A stretch of DNA of 64,000 bases. It comes from Luteococcus sanguinis. GTDB taxonomy: Bacteria; Actinomycetota; Actinomycetes; Propionibacteriales; Propionibacteriaceae. The stretch lies in NCBI RefSeq assembly GCF_039527675.1, contig NZ_BAAAKI010000001.1, forward strand, positions 62,001 through 126,000, given 5' to 3'. Below, in pieces: positions 24,079 to 32,303 of the stretch. Numbering within the stretch: position 1 is the stretch's first letter; each line of letters opens with the position of its first letter. Below the pieces are notes generated by a model that saw only the letters and a list, made by a program, of their open reading frames with translations, ran no database searches and was not told the DNA's origin. A program made the position numbers and the translations under genes.

Positions 24079-24942
24079 CTAGCGGTTGTGGGTCCCGTCC
24101 GGGTTCACGAGCGCCCAGCCAAGGACCCTTGTCGCCGTCGCGCCGCTTGCCCCACGGACGAATCGCAGCGCTGAGTCGTCCCTGATCTGCAGCATCGAAC
24201 GGGCCCACTCAGGCAGCAGGTCGATGCCGCCTGACACCACCATCCGAAAGCCCGGGCGTGCCACCGCTGGCACCGGCGCCCGGTTCACCAGGTAGTCGAC
24301 CACCTCGAGGGCATCGGCCGTGGTCTCCAGCTCGGCGCGATAGGCCTCCAGCTGTGCTTCCAACTCGGCCACCGTCATCGGCAGACCGGTGGCGCCCAGC
24401 TTCTGCGCCGCCAGCGCCGACTGCGCAACATAGGTGTCCGCCTCGGCGGCGGTGAGCGGACGTCGACCCCAGCGCTGGTGGGCATGCAGGAAACTCCAGG
24501 TCTCGGCGACCGCCACCCAGCGCAACAGGTGCGGGTCGCTGGCCGAGTATGGACGGCCACGGTGGTCTTCCCCGACGACGAAGTCGTGCACTCGACGAAC
24601 CACGGCGAGCTGTTGTTCGGCCATCGGGATCGGCGCGTAGGTGGTGACGGCGATGTGGTTGGAGATGCGCTGCAACCGTCCCCAGGGGTCGCCCTGGTAG
24701 TTGTCGTGCTGCGCGACCCCCGCCATCGGCCCCGGGTGCAGCGACTGCAGGAAGAGTGCACAGACCCCGCCCGCATACATCGCCGGGTCCTGATTGACGC
24801 GCCAGATCGGGTCGTCAGGGCTGAACCAGCGTTCTCCCTCCGAGCCCCAGATCTCACGCGCGCGCACTTCGGCGTCCGGGCCGGCGACCTTGGAACGCAA
24901 CAGGCCAGCGACTCTTTGCCGGGCCCAATCCTGCGGTGTCAT
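24079..24942 (-). CDS. oxygenase MpaB family protein (DUF2236)
   Basis: A 287-residue soluble protein with family blocks DPAMYAGGVCALFLQSLHPGPMAGVAQHDNYQGDPWGRLQRI, the heme-ligand-like HDFVVGEDHRGRPYSASDPHLLRWVAVAETWSFLHAHQRWG, and a C-terminal WARSMLQIRDD. MpaB-type proteins are heme oxygenases, including the latex-clearing and mycophenolate enzymes; the substrate here is unknown. The start ATG at 24942 follows a moderately good ribosome site. It lies between convergent and divergent neighbours and appears to be a single gene. Confidence 0.85.
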   Translation of the reverse strand: MTPQDWARQRVAGLLRSKVAGPDAEVRAREIWGSEGERWFSPDDPIWRVNQDPAMYAGGVCALFLQSLHPGPMAGVAQHDNYQGDPWGRLQRISNHIAVTTYAPIPMAEQQLAVVRRVHDFVVGEDHRGRPYSASDPHLLRWVAVAETWSFLHAHQRWGRRPLTAAEADTYVAQSALAAQKLGATGLPMTVAELEAQLEAYRAELETTADALEVVDYLVNRAPVPAVARPGFRMVVSGGIDLLPEWARSMLQIRDDSALRFVRGASGATATRVLGWALVNPDGTHNR

Positions 24943-24993
24943 GACCTCAGCCTAGACAGGCCGTCCGACGCGTCCGGGCGCCAGAACCCCGCC

Positions 24994-25716
24994 TCAAAGT
25001 TGGGTACCAACGATGGAGCCGATGCCGTAGGTGATCGCCATCGCGAGCATGCCGCCACAGATGTTGCGGACGAGCGCGCGCCATGGGTTCGCCCCACCGA
25101 GCTTGGCGCTGGTGAAGCCGGTGAAGGCCAGCGCGACGGCCGCAGCCACGACGCACAGGGTGATGCGCAGGGATGGAGGCGTCAGGAGGACCGCGGCCAG
25201 CGGGATCAGCGCGCCGACCGTGAAGGCAACCATGGACGCGACCGCGGCCTGCCAGGGGTTGGTGAAGGCCTCGTGGTCGATGCCCAGCTCGGTCTCGGCA
25301 TGGGCAGCCAGGGCGTCATGGGCATGCAACTGGGAGGCGACCTCGAGGGCCAGGTCGGCCGACAGGCCCTTCTGCCGGTACATTCCCGCCAGTTCCAGCA
25401 GTTCGCCCTCGGGATCGTCCGCGAGCTCCTTGCGCTCCTTGGCGATCAGGGCCATCTCGGTATCGCGCTGCGTGGAGACTGACACATACTCTCCCACCGC
25501 CATCGACAGCGCTCCGGCAGCCAGACCGGCCATTCCGGCGGTGAAGATCGCGCCGTGCGAGGCCCCGGCCGCAGCGACACCGATCACCAGCCCCGACAGG
25601 CTGACGACGCCGTCATTGGCGCCCAGCACTGCGGCGCGCAGCCAGTTCAGCAGCCCGCCGGTGCTCTTGGAGTGCAGTTCACCGGTGTGCTCAGCTGTGG
25701 TGGAATCGCTTGACAT
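24994..25716 (-). CDS. VIT1/CCC1 transporter family protein
   Basis: A 240-residue membrane protein with the VIT signatures: NWLRAAVLGANDGVVSLSGLVIGVAAAG (first segment with Asp), GALSMAVGEYVSVSTQRDTE, a cytoplasmic helical region rich in charged residues (metal-binding loop, about 85-145), and two or three C-terminal segments. Family members export Fe2+ or Mn2+ from the cytoplasm. ATG 25716 follows GAGGGGAGA. No iron regulator site was identified upstream. Confidence 0.9.
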   Translation of the reverse strand: MSSDSTTAEHTGELHSKSTGGLLNWLRAAVLGANDGVVSLSGLVIGVAAAGASHGAIFTAGMAGLAAGALSMAVGEYVSVSTQRDTEMALIAKERKELADDPEGELLELAGMYRQKGLSADLALEVASQLHAHDALAAHAETELGIDHEAFTNPWQAAVASMVAFTVGALIPLAAVLLTPPSLRITLCVVAAAVALAFTGFTSAKLGGANPWRALVRNICGGMLAMAITYGIGSIVGTQL

Positions 25717-25828
25717 GGTTCTCCCCTCGACCGGTGACAAGTGTGGAGCCAACCAGCGCCGTACGCATCCAAGGCGAGGCTCGCCTCACCGCTGCTGTGG
25801 ACACGCCGAATGCGGGATGATCGTCGCC

Positions 25829-26203
25829 ATGCGCTGCCCCTGCGGATCGGACGACTACGCCACCTGTTGCCAGCCGGTGTTGGAACAACGAGCACTCGCG
25901 CCCACCGCCGTGGCCCTGATGCGCTCGCGCTACACGGCCTTCGCCCTGGGAGACGACGACCACCTCTTCCGCACCTGGCACCCGCGGACGCGTCCGGACG
26001 ACGTCCGCTCGGGCCATCTGGAGTGGACTGGCCTGCAGATCCTCGACGTCGTGGACGGCGGCCCGGACGACCAGAGCGGCGTCGTCGATTTCGCGGCCCA
26101 CTACCGGGACGGACGATCGCGGGAGGTGCTGCGCGAACGCTCCCGATTCGAGCGCCGGGCCGGGCGCTGGTTCTACGTGGACGGTGACCTCCAGGCTGGC
26201 TGA
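25829..26203 (+). CDS. YchJ family protein with SEC-C-like zinc motif
   Basis: A 124-residue protein starting MRCPCGSDDYATCCQPVL, the Cys cluster of the YchJ/UPF0225 family, followed by APTAVALMRSRYTAFALGDDDHLFRTWHPRTRP and an NTF2-like fold ending in RAGRWFYVDGDL. Function unknown. ATG 25829 is the usual family start; ATG 25817 in frame is possible. It is divergent from the VIT gene. Confidence 0.9.
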   Translation: MRCPCGSDDYATCCQPVLEQRALAPTAVALMRSRYTAFALGDDDHLFRTWHPRTRPDDVRSGHLEWTGLQILDVVDGGPDDQSGVVDFAAHYRDGRSREVLRERSRFERRAGRWFYVDGDLQAG

Positions 26204-26258
26204 GCGATCCGCGAGATCGTTAACATCAGCAAACTCGACAATGACAGGTGCCACCCAC

Positions 26259-27494
26259 ATGCAGTCCGTCCCGCAGCAGTACCGTCGCGCCCGCTGGGCC
26301 GTCGCCGCCCTCTTCTGGCTCAATGGCGCCACCATGGCCACGATGCTGCCGCGCTACCCACTGATCCGCGACAACCTGGGCCTGTCGAACACCTTCTTCG
26401 GCCTGGCCATCGCCCTGGGACCCTTCGGCGGGCTCATCACCGGCTTCTTCACCGCCCGTATGATGCGTCGCTTCTCGTCCGGCACCGTCGCGGTCTGGGC
26501 CCAGATCGCGCAAATCCTGTGCAGCCTGGTGGTGCTCAACGCACCCGCCCCGATCTGGTTCGCGGTGGGTCTGTTCCTGATGAGCGCCACGGACGTCTAC
26601 ACCGACATCGCGATGAACGCCCACGGTCTGCGCGTCCAGAAGCACTATCCGCGCTCGATCAACAACACCTTCCATGGCTTCTGGTCCGTCGGTGCCTTCT
26701 CCGGTGGCCTGCTCGGATCGCTGTTCGCCGGCATCGACCTGCCGCTGTGGCAGCACTCCCTGGTCGCCGCCGCGATCATGCTGGTGGTCAACATCGCCCT
26801 GCGCCCCTTCCTGCTCAAGGGTCCCGACACCGAGATCACCGAGGAGACCGCCGACGACAACCCGCGCTCGAGGTCGCCGATCCCCCGCACCCTGTGGCCA
26901 CACCTGCTGGCATTGGGCCTGATGGGCGCCTTCGCCGCCGAGATCGAGGACTCCGGCTTCAACTGGGCCGCGATCTACCTGCACGACGCACTGGGCGCCG
27001 CACCCGCGCTGGCGGGCATGGGCCTCGCGGCCCTTGTCGGGGCGCAGACCATCGGACGCTTCACCGGCGACGCGCTGACCGACCGCCTGGGCTACCGCAG
27101 CACCGCCCGGCTGGGCTGCGGCGTCGCCACCGTCGCGATGCTGGCAGCACTGGCCTTCCAGTCGATCCCGTTGACGCTGCTCGGCTTCGCGCTGGCCGGC
27201 TGGGGTGTCGCGACGGTCGTCCCGGCCGTCTACGTCGCCGGCGACAACATCCCCGGCCTCCCACACGGCGCTGGTCTGTCGGTGGTCAACTGGCTGCTGC
27301 GCCTGTCGTTCATCGTCTTCCCGCCCTTGGTCGGACGGGTGGGTGACCTTGTCGGTCTGCGCACCGCCCTGCTGCTGATGCCCATCTCGACGCTGATGGT
27401 GGTGCTGTTCTCCGGCCATCTGGCCGGCGGACGACCCCGCCACGAGGCCAGCCGCGAGGCCGTGCTCGCGCAGGCATCCGCCGACCGGAACTGA
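26259..27494 (+). CDS. MFS transporter
   Basis: A 411-residue protein with twelve membrane segments. The MFS loop after segment two is present in weak form (ARMMRRFSSG), as is LTDRLGYRS in the second half. Segment patterns (LFWLNGATMATMLPRYPLIRDNLGLSNTFFG) are like the YbjJ/fucose-permease-like group of putative sugar or drug carriers. ATG 26259 has CAGGTG upstream; ATG 26241 is possible. Substrate unknown. Confidence 0.9.
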   Translation: MQSVPQQYRRARWAVAALFWLNGATMATMLPRYPLIRDNLGLSNTFFGLAIALGPFGGLITGFFTARMMRRFSSGTVAVWAQIAQILCSLVVLNAPAPIWFAVGLFLMSATDVYTDIAMNAHGLRVQKHYPRSINNTFHGFWSVGAFSGGLLGSLFAGIDLPLWQHSLVAAAIMLVVNIALRPFLLKGPDTEITEETADDNPRSRSPIPRTLWPHLLALGLMGAFAAEIEDSGFNWAAIYLHDALGAAPALAGMGLAALVGAQTIGRFTGDALTDRLGYRSTARLGCGVATVAMLAALAFQSIPLTLLGFALAGWGVATVVPAVYVAGDNIPGLPHGAGLSVVNWLLRLSFIVFPPLVGRVGDLVGLRTALLLMPISTLMVVLFSGHLAGGRPRHEASREAVLAQASADRN

Positions 27495-27576
27495 CCGGGA
27501 CGGACATCCGAGCGGGTCGCCCACCGCACCCGCAGAGGTGCTGAAAACTGTCAGGGCGTTGCGGCAGACTGGCGCC

Positions 27577-28152
27577 ATGAGCGACAACCAGCCCACCATC
27601 GGCCAGCGACACCGGGCCGCCGCCTACGAGTTCACCGAGAAGGTCGACCAGACCCGCGACTGGGACGCCCCCACCCCCGTCAAGGAGTGGACGGCCCGCG
27701 ATGTCGTCCGCCACCTCGTCGAGTGGCCCCGCCAGCTCACCGCCAGCGCGGTCACCTGGGGCGAGGTGCCCAGCGTGGACGACGATCCCGCTGGCGCGTG
27801 GCACGCCCACACCGACGAGGTCCAGGCCTTGCTCGATGACCCGGCCAGCGTTCAGCTGCTGCTCGACAGCGAGCACTTCGGCCAGCGCCCGGTCACCGAC
27901 GTGCTGGAGGAGTTCTACCTGCCGGACGTGTTCATGCACACCTGGGACCTCGCCCGCTCCCAGGGCATCACGGCCGACCTCGACCCGGTGGTTGCCGAGG
28001 CACTGTTCAGGGGAATGGAGCAGCAGGAGGAGATGCTGCGCAGCTCGGGTCAGTTCGGGGAACGCCAGGAGGTGCGTCCAGGCGCCAGCTACGAAGAGCA
28101 GCTGGTGGCCCTGATCGGGCGCGACCCGGCCTGGATCCGCCCCCGCGTCTGA
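27577..28152 (+). CDS. TIGR03086-type DinB-like metal-binding protein
   Basis: A 191-residue four-helix protein with the pattern of mycothiol-dependent maleylpyruvate isomerase N-domains: WTARDVVRHLVEWPRQL (first His), a late FYLPDVFMHTWDLARSQG (second and third ligands), and LDPVVAEALFRGME. TIGR03086 proteins are abundant in actinobacteria and may use mycothiol. No substrate can be assigned. ATG 27577 lies about 16 residues before the first helix, as usual. Confidence 0.88.
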   Translation: MSDNQPTIGQRHRAAAYEFTEKVDQTRDWDAPTPVKEWTARDVVRHLVEWPRQLTASAVTWGEVPSVDDDPAGAWHAHTDEVQALLDDPASVQLLLDSEHFGQRPVTDVLEEFYLPDVFMHTWDLARSQGITADLDPVVAEALFRGMEQQEEMLRSSGQFGERQEVRPGASYEEQLVALIGRDPAWIRPRV

Positions 28153-28196
28153 CCTATCCGCCTGGGGCTGCTTCGTCTTGAGCCTCTGGCCCTGAC

Positions 28197-28793
28197 CTAC
28201 CTCTGCACGAGGAAGAACTGCTGGATGCCGTCCAGCAACTGCTGGACGGCCACCAGCACCAGGATCATGCCCATCAGGCGCTCCAGGGCGGTGAGTACCC
28301 GCTCGCCCAGGATCCGTTCCAGGAAACCCGAGCAGTACAGGATTCCCGCCGACAGGGTCCACGCAACGAGCAGAGCACCGAGCCAGACGTACCAGCGGCC
28401 AGGGTCTTGGCTCATCAGCAGAATCTCTGTCGCCAGCACCGACGGCCCGGCGGTGTAGGGCACCGCGAGCGGGACGATGAACGGCTCGTCCCCCGCCACG
28501 GGTTCCTCGAGGGTGGTCTCCGGGGTGGGGAAGATCATCTTCAGTGCGATGAGCAGCAGGATCACGCCGCCGGCGGTGGTGAGCGCCTCCTTGCTGACGT
28601 GCAGGTAGGCCAGCATTCCCTGCCCGGCGAACAGGAAGGCCACCATGATGACCAGCGCGATCAGCAGTTCGCGCACTATGACCCGCTGCTTGCGCGCGGG
28701 CGCGACCTTGCGCAGTGCCGTGAGGAACATCGGCACATTTCCCACCGGGTCCATGACCAGGAACAGCAGGGTCGCTGCCGACAACAAACTCAC
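28197..28793 (-). CDS. MarC family membrane protein
   Basis: A 198-residue protein with six membrane segments and the MarC signature LLFLVMDPVGNVPMFLTALRKV at the start, GGVILLLIALKMIF in the middle, and PFIVPLAVPYTAGPSVLATEILL. The family was once linked to antibiotic resistance, but its transport role is unproven. The GTG start at 28793 follows GGAG by 7 bases. It is divergent from the HTH regulator, with 184 AT-richer bases between them. Confidence 0.92.
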   Translation of the reverse strand: MSLLSAATLLFLVMDPVGNVPMFLTALRKVAPARKQRVIVRELLIALVIMVAFLFAGQGMLAYLHVSKEALTTAGGVILLLIALKMIFPTPETTLEEPVAGDEPFIVPLAVPYTAGPSVLATEILLMSQDPGRWYVWLGALLVAWTLSAGILYCSGFLERILGERVLTALERLMGMILVLVAVQQLLDGIQQFFLVQR

Positions 28794-28864
28794 TGATTCA
28801 CTCCATGCTCACAAAATTCTATTGCCGCGCTCGGCTGCGACAGGATATTCCATCACAGCGATGG

Positions 28865-28924
28865 CGTCACGCCGCAACCTGAACACATCCACAGCGCAGC
28901 ATTCGTCACGCATTTCGCGTCACG
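28865..28924 (+). promoter_or_regulatory. three CGTCACG heptamers upstream of the HTH regulator
   Basis: CGTCACG occurs at 28865-28871, 28904-28910 and 28918-28924, all in the same orientation, in the MarC/HTH intergenic region. They are possible binding sites for the regulator encoded at 28978. Confidence 0.35.
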
Positions 28925-28977
28925 AGGCGTTCCGGCCAGAAGGTCAATGGGCCCTGTTCACGGCCTGACGTGCGACG

Positions 28978-29793
28978 ATGCTGGGCGTGGAAAGCTTCGG
29001 GGAGGTGCTGAAGCAGCTGCGTCGCGAGGACGGGATGCGCCAGCTGGACCTCGTGAACGCCCTCAACGGGGTCATTGCCCGCTCCACCCTCGCCAACGTC
29101 GAGGTGGGTAGGGAGAACCCGTCCATCCGGCTCTGGGAAGCCATCTGTTCCAATCTGCCGCACTGGGTCGCGCGGCTGGAACCGCTGTACCGGGCCAAGG
29201 GAGTTGCCGTCACGCCGACCCCCTTCGAGGTGTCCGGCCCCTTCGAGCTGCTCGAGGCCACCTATGTCTACACCTTCCGCGAGCACCGCGCCCCCGAGGA
29301 GATCGTGCAGTTGCGCCGCGTGCGTGCATTGACTGACGGCGCGGACGGCTACGGCCTGAAATTGATGAACAACTCCGTTGGCTTCGATCTGGAATCCGAA
29401 GCCCTGTTCGGCGGCTGGATCGAGCAGCATGAGCGGATCCTCGGGCCGAACGAGCACCTCCACCTCACTCGCTTCCATTTCGATCGCCAGCTGTCACGCG
29501 GGGAGGTGCACCAGTTCGCCACCCGGTTCTGGGTGGCCGACGACGATCCGGGGCAGGTGGTCACCGTCCGGTTCACCCGTCCCACGATGATGACCCAGCT
29601 GCGCCTCAACTTCCTCAGCCCCAACCGGGTGCCGCGGCAGGTGTACCGCTTCGGCCCGCTGCCCGACCCCAATGCTGAACCCGAGTCAGCGGAGGGTCAG
29701 GATCCATTGCCCGCCGTCGCTCCCGGCATCTACTCCCTGCGCATCGACTCCCCCGTGCTCGGCCACCTCTACGGGGTGGGGTGGGAGTGGTGA
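28978..29793 (+). CDS. XRE-like HTH regulator with a large C-terminal sensor-like domain
   Basis: A 271-residue protein. Residues about 5-65 form a lambda-repressor-type HTH (FGEVLKQLRREDGMRQLDLVNALNG, STLANVEVGRENPSIRLWEAI). Residues 75-271 hold a mainly beta region (FELLEATYVYTFREHRAPEEIVQLRRVRAL, LHLTRFHFDRQLSRGEVHQFATRFWVAD) with no recognised family. It may be an effector-binding or immune-response-like domain. The start is ATG 28978 or GTG 28987. Its stop overlaps the GTG of the solute-binding-protein gene by four bases, so the two are co-expressed. Confidence 0.78.
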   Translation: MLGVESFGEVLKQLRREDGMRQLDLVNALNGVIARSTLANVEVGRENPSIRLWEAICSNLPHWVARLEPLYRAKGVAVTPTPFEVSGPFELLEATYVYTFREHRAPEEIVQLRRVRALTDGADGYGLKLMNNSVGFDLESEALFGGWIEQHERILGPNEHLHLTRFHFDRQLSRGEVHQFATRFWVADDDPGQVVTVRFTRPTMMTQLRLNFLSPNRVPRQVYRFGPLPDPNAEPESAEGQDPLPAVAPGIYSLRIDSPVLGHLYGVGWEW

Positions 29794-31163
29794 GCACCAC
29801 CCGGCGCAGCCTGTTGCAGATTGCCGGGGCCAGCGGGGCGCTCAGCATGATGGGTTGTCGGGCCAGCAGCACCCCGTCCACGCCGACGCCAGCCCCCAGC
29901 GCCACCGTCACACCCGGCCCCGGCAACCCCTTCGGGCTTGCCTCAGGCTCCAGCGTGTCCGTGCTGGTTGACGAGACCGAGTTCGGCCGCGACATCCTCG
30001 AGCGGGCCGCCACCTTGCTCACCACTCGCTCCGTTCCGGCCCGCGCCACCACCAGTGGCACGAAGACGATCGCGGCCGACGTGCTGTCACGCCTGGCGGA
30101 GGACAACCCGCCGGACGCCCTGCTGAGCGGAGGTCTGGGCGGGCTCGCGTTGGCGGAGCTGACCGGCCAGGTGACCGACCTCACGCCTGCACTCACCTCG
30201 TCCGGGCAGCAGCTCGTGGCGGGCACCACGGCGGCTGGCGGCCTGGGCGACACCCTGGTGTCCATCCCATGGGTCCGTGAGGTGCGCGGTCAGTGGTACT
30301 CGTCCACCGTCTTCAAGCAGTACGGATGGACCGCCCCGACGACCTGGGACGAGTTGCACGCGCTCGGCCACGCTGCGCGTAGCAAGGGGATGTACCTGTT
30401 CGGACGCGGTCGCCAAGGCGCCGTCGACCTGGCCCGAATGGTCGTGGCAAGCGCGATCAAGGAGGGTGGCGACGAGGTCCGCACCCCATTGGAGACCCTC
30501 GCGGCCGATTGCTGGGGACTCGCCCCAGTACAGCGCGCCCTGGCCCATCTGGCAGGGATCATCGCCGACGGCCTCATCCACCCCGATGGCCGGGGTGACT
30601 CGGCCGAGGATGCACTCGGGCGCTGGGCCCAGGACCGCACCATCGCGATCATGCCCGGGGGCTCTTCGGTTCCCTGGCGCTCCCGCCAGCTGGCCGCGAC
30701 CGACTTCCAGATCGCCTTGGCCCCCGATCCGTCCGTGACCGCCGCGCCCACGCTCGGCAAGGGCGCCGCCCAGGTCGGTTTCGGCAGTTGGCTGGCCGTC
30801 CCCCAGCAGGCCCCCAACCGTGCTGGCGGGCTCGCACTGGTCGAGGCCTGCCTCGACCCGGCCGTGGCGGGTGCCTTCACCACCGAACATTTCGCGCTGA
30901 CCACCGTGGCGGGAGCCACCGGAGCGCCCACTGGAGAGCACGGACGGGCAGCGTTGGCCGCCCAGCAGGCAGTCGTGGAGGCATCCGGCGACTCCACCTG
31001 CACCTGGCTGGCCAGCGACCGCTACGGGCTCGGCCCCGACCTTTCCGTGCTGTTCACGGCCCTGATGGACGCGGACCTGGGCGTGGCGACGCTGACCAAG
31101 GAGCTGCAGGCGCTCACCGACCGCGTCCGCGACGACCCCGGGACCACCCACTTCCCGGTCTGA
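29790..31163 (+). CDS. extracellular solute-binding lipoprotein (family 1-like), orphan
   Basis: About 457 residues. The N-terminus has a twin arginine (TTRRSLLQ), a hydrophobic segment and lipobox SMMGC with the lipidated Cys about residue 23, followed by a Pro/Thr/Ser linker. The body resembles sugar-type binding proteins: ILSRLAEDNPPDALLSGG-like start, VSIPWVREVRGQWYSSTVFKQYGWTAPTTWDELHAL, and IAIMPGGSSVPW. No permease or ATPase follows. GTG 29790 overlaps the regulator stop, which suggests a signal-presenting role for that regulator rather than simple uptake; this is inference. Confidence 0.82.
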   Translation: MSTTRRSLLQIAGASGALSMMGCRASSTPSTPTPAPSATVTPGPGNPFGLASGSSVSVLVDETEFGRDILERAATLLTTRSVPARATTSGTKTIAADVLSRLAEDNPPDALLSGGLGGLALAELTGQVTDLTPALTSSGQQLVAGTTAAGGLGDTLVSIPWVREVRGQWYSSTVFKQYGWTAPTTWDELHALGHAARSKGMYLFGRGRQGAVDLARMVVASAIKEGGDEVRTPLETLAADCWGLAPVQRALAHLAGIIADGLIHPDGRGDSAEDALGRWAQDRTIAIMPGGSSVPWRSRQLAATDFQIALAPDPSVTAAPTLGKGAAQVGFGSWLAVPQQAPNRAGGLALVEACLDPAVAGAFTTEHFALTTVAGATGAPTGEHGRAALAAQQAVVEASGDSTCTWLASDRYGLGPDLSVLFTALMDADLGVATLTKELQALTDRVRDDPGTTHFPV

Positions 31164-31312
31164 GGTCACCGCGATTACCGGCCAACTTCCCTGCCACGCT
31201 CGCAGGCGCCCGCGGTATGATTGGCACCAGAGGACGGCGCTTGACCGACCAGCACGGAAGCTGGCCTGACGCCCGTTCGGGCCGCCGTCCCGGAAAGGGT
31301 TGGAGGCAGGCC

Positions 31313-32221
31313 ATGAACGAGCAGTTCACCACCGCCGGACGTATCGTCGTCGGGATCGACGGGTCCACCCAGTCGCAGGTCGCCATCGAATGGGCAGCCC
31401 GGCGCGCGATCCGTGACGGCGTCGGACTCACCCTCGTGCTCGCCCTCGCACCCCTGCAGGTGCCCAACCGGACCTCGGTCTTCCGAGTGCTGCACGAAGG
31501 CATCGACTTCCTCGCCGAGGTCGAGAAGGCCGGCCGAAAGCGTCTGGCCGTCGCCGAGCAGGAGACGCACGCGCGCTGGCCCGAACTCGACCTGCAAGCC
31601 GTGCTGCTGCGCGAGACAGAACCTTCGGTGGCGCTGGTGGGGGCATCGGCCGACGCCCACCTGGTCGTCACGGGAACGCGGGGCCTGGGGGCGGTGAGGG
31701 GCGCCGCACTGGGTTCGGTGTCCTCCCATCTGGTCGCCCACGCCCGGGGCCGGGTGGTCATCGTCCCCGAGACGGGCGCCTCCGACCCGGCAACCCCGGG
31801 CCTGGTGGTGGTCGGTGTCGACGACGCGGCCCAGTCGGCCGCGACCCTGGACGCCGCGCTGGACGAGGCCACCCGCGCGAACGGACGGGTGCTGGCGATC
31901 CACGCCTGGGAGTACACGCCGTCGTCCTTCGTCGGGGTCCCGGAAATCGACCTGGGTGCCTTCGACGACACCCGCGAGCTGTTGACCGCCGCCCTGGACC
32001 GCTTCGTCGGGGAGCACAACAGCACGGTCCCCGTCGAGACGCGCGTCGAGGTGGGCAGCGCCGGCGCGGCTCTGGTCGAGGCCTCCCACGAGGCAGAACT
32101 GGTCGTCGTCGGCACCAGGGGCCGCAGCGGGCTGAGCGGGCTGCTCCTGGGCTCCACCTGCCGCGAGGTGGTCCGGCGCGCACTGTGCCCCGTCCTGGTG
32201 GTTCCGGCACCGCGAACCTGA
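31313..32221 (+). CDS. universal stress protein, two USP domains
   Basis: A 302-residue tandem UspA protein. Domain one starts RIVVGIDGSTQSQVAIEWAARRA and ends with the ATP-loop GTRGLGAVRGAALGSVSSHLV. Domain two starts LVVVGVDDAAQSAATLDAALDEA and ends GTRGRSGLSGLLLGSTCREVV. Both loops keep the Gly-x2-Gly-x9-Gly-Ser pattern of nucleotide-binding members. ATG 31313 follows TTGGAGGCAGG. It is a single gene between the solute-binding protein and the decarboxylase operon. Confidence 0.94.
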   Translation: MNEQFTTAGRIVVGIDGSTQSQVAIEWAARRAIRDGVGLTLVLALAPLQVPNRTSVFRVLHEGIDFLAEVEKAGRKRLAVAEQETHARWPELDLQAVLLRETEPSVALVGASADAHLVVTGTRGLGAVRGAALGSVSSHLVAHARGRVVIVPETGASDPATPGLVVVGVDDAAQSAATLDAALDEATRANGRVLAIHAWEYTPSSFVGVPEIDLGAFDDTRELLTAALDRFVGEHNSTVPVETRVEVGSAGAALVEASHEAELVVVGTRGRSGLSGLLLGSTCREVVRRALCPVLVVPAPRT

Positions 32222-32303
32222 CCCCGCTGCGCTCCGGCGAAGGGGGCCCACCTAGGGTGGAGGAAACTCCCGGGCGGGAGCCCTCTTCACCGGAGACGAG
32301 GCA

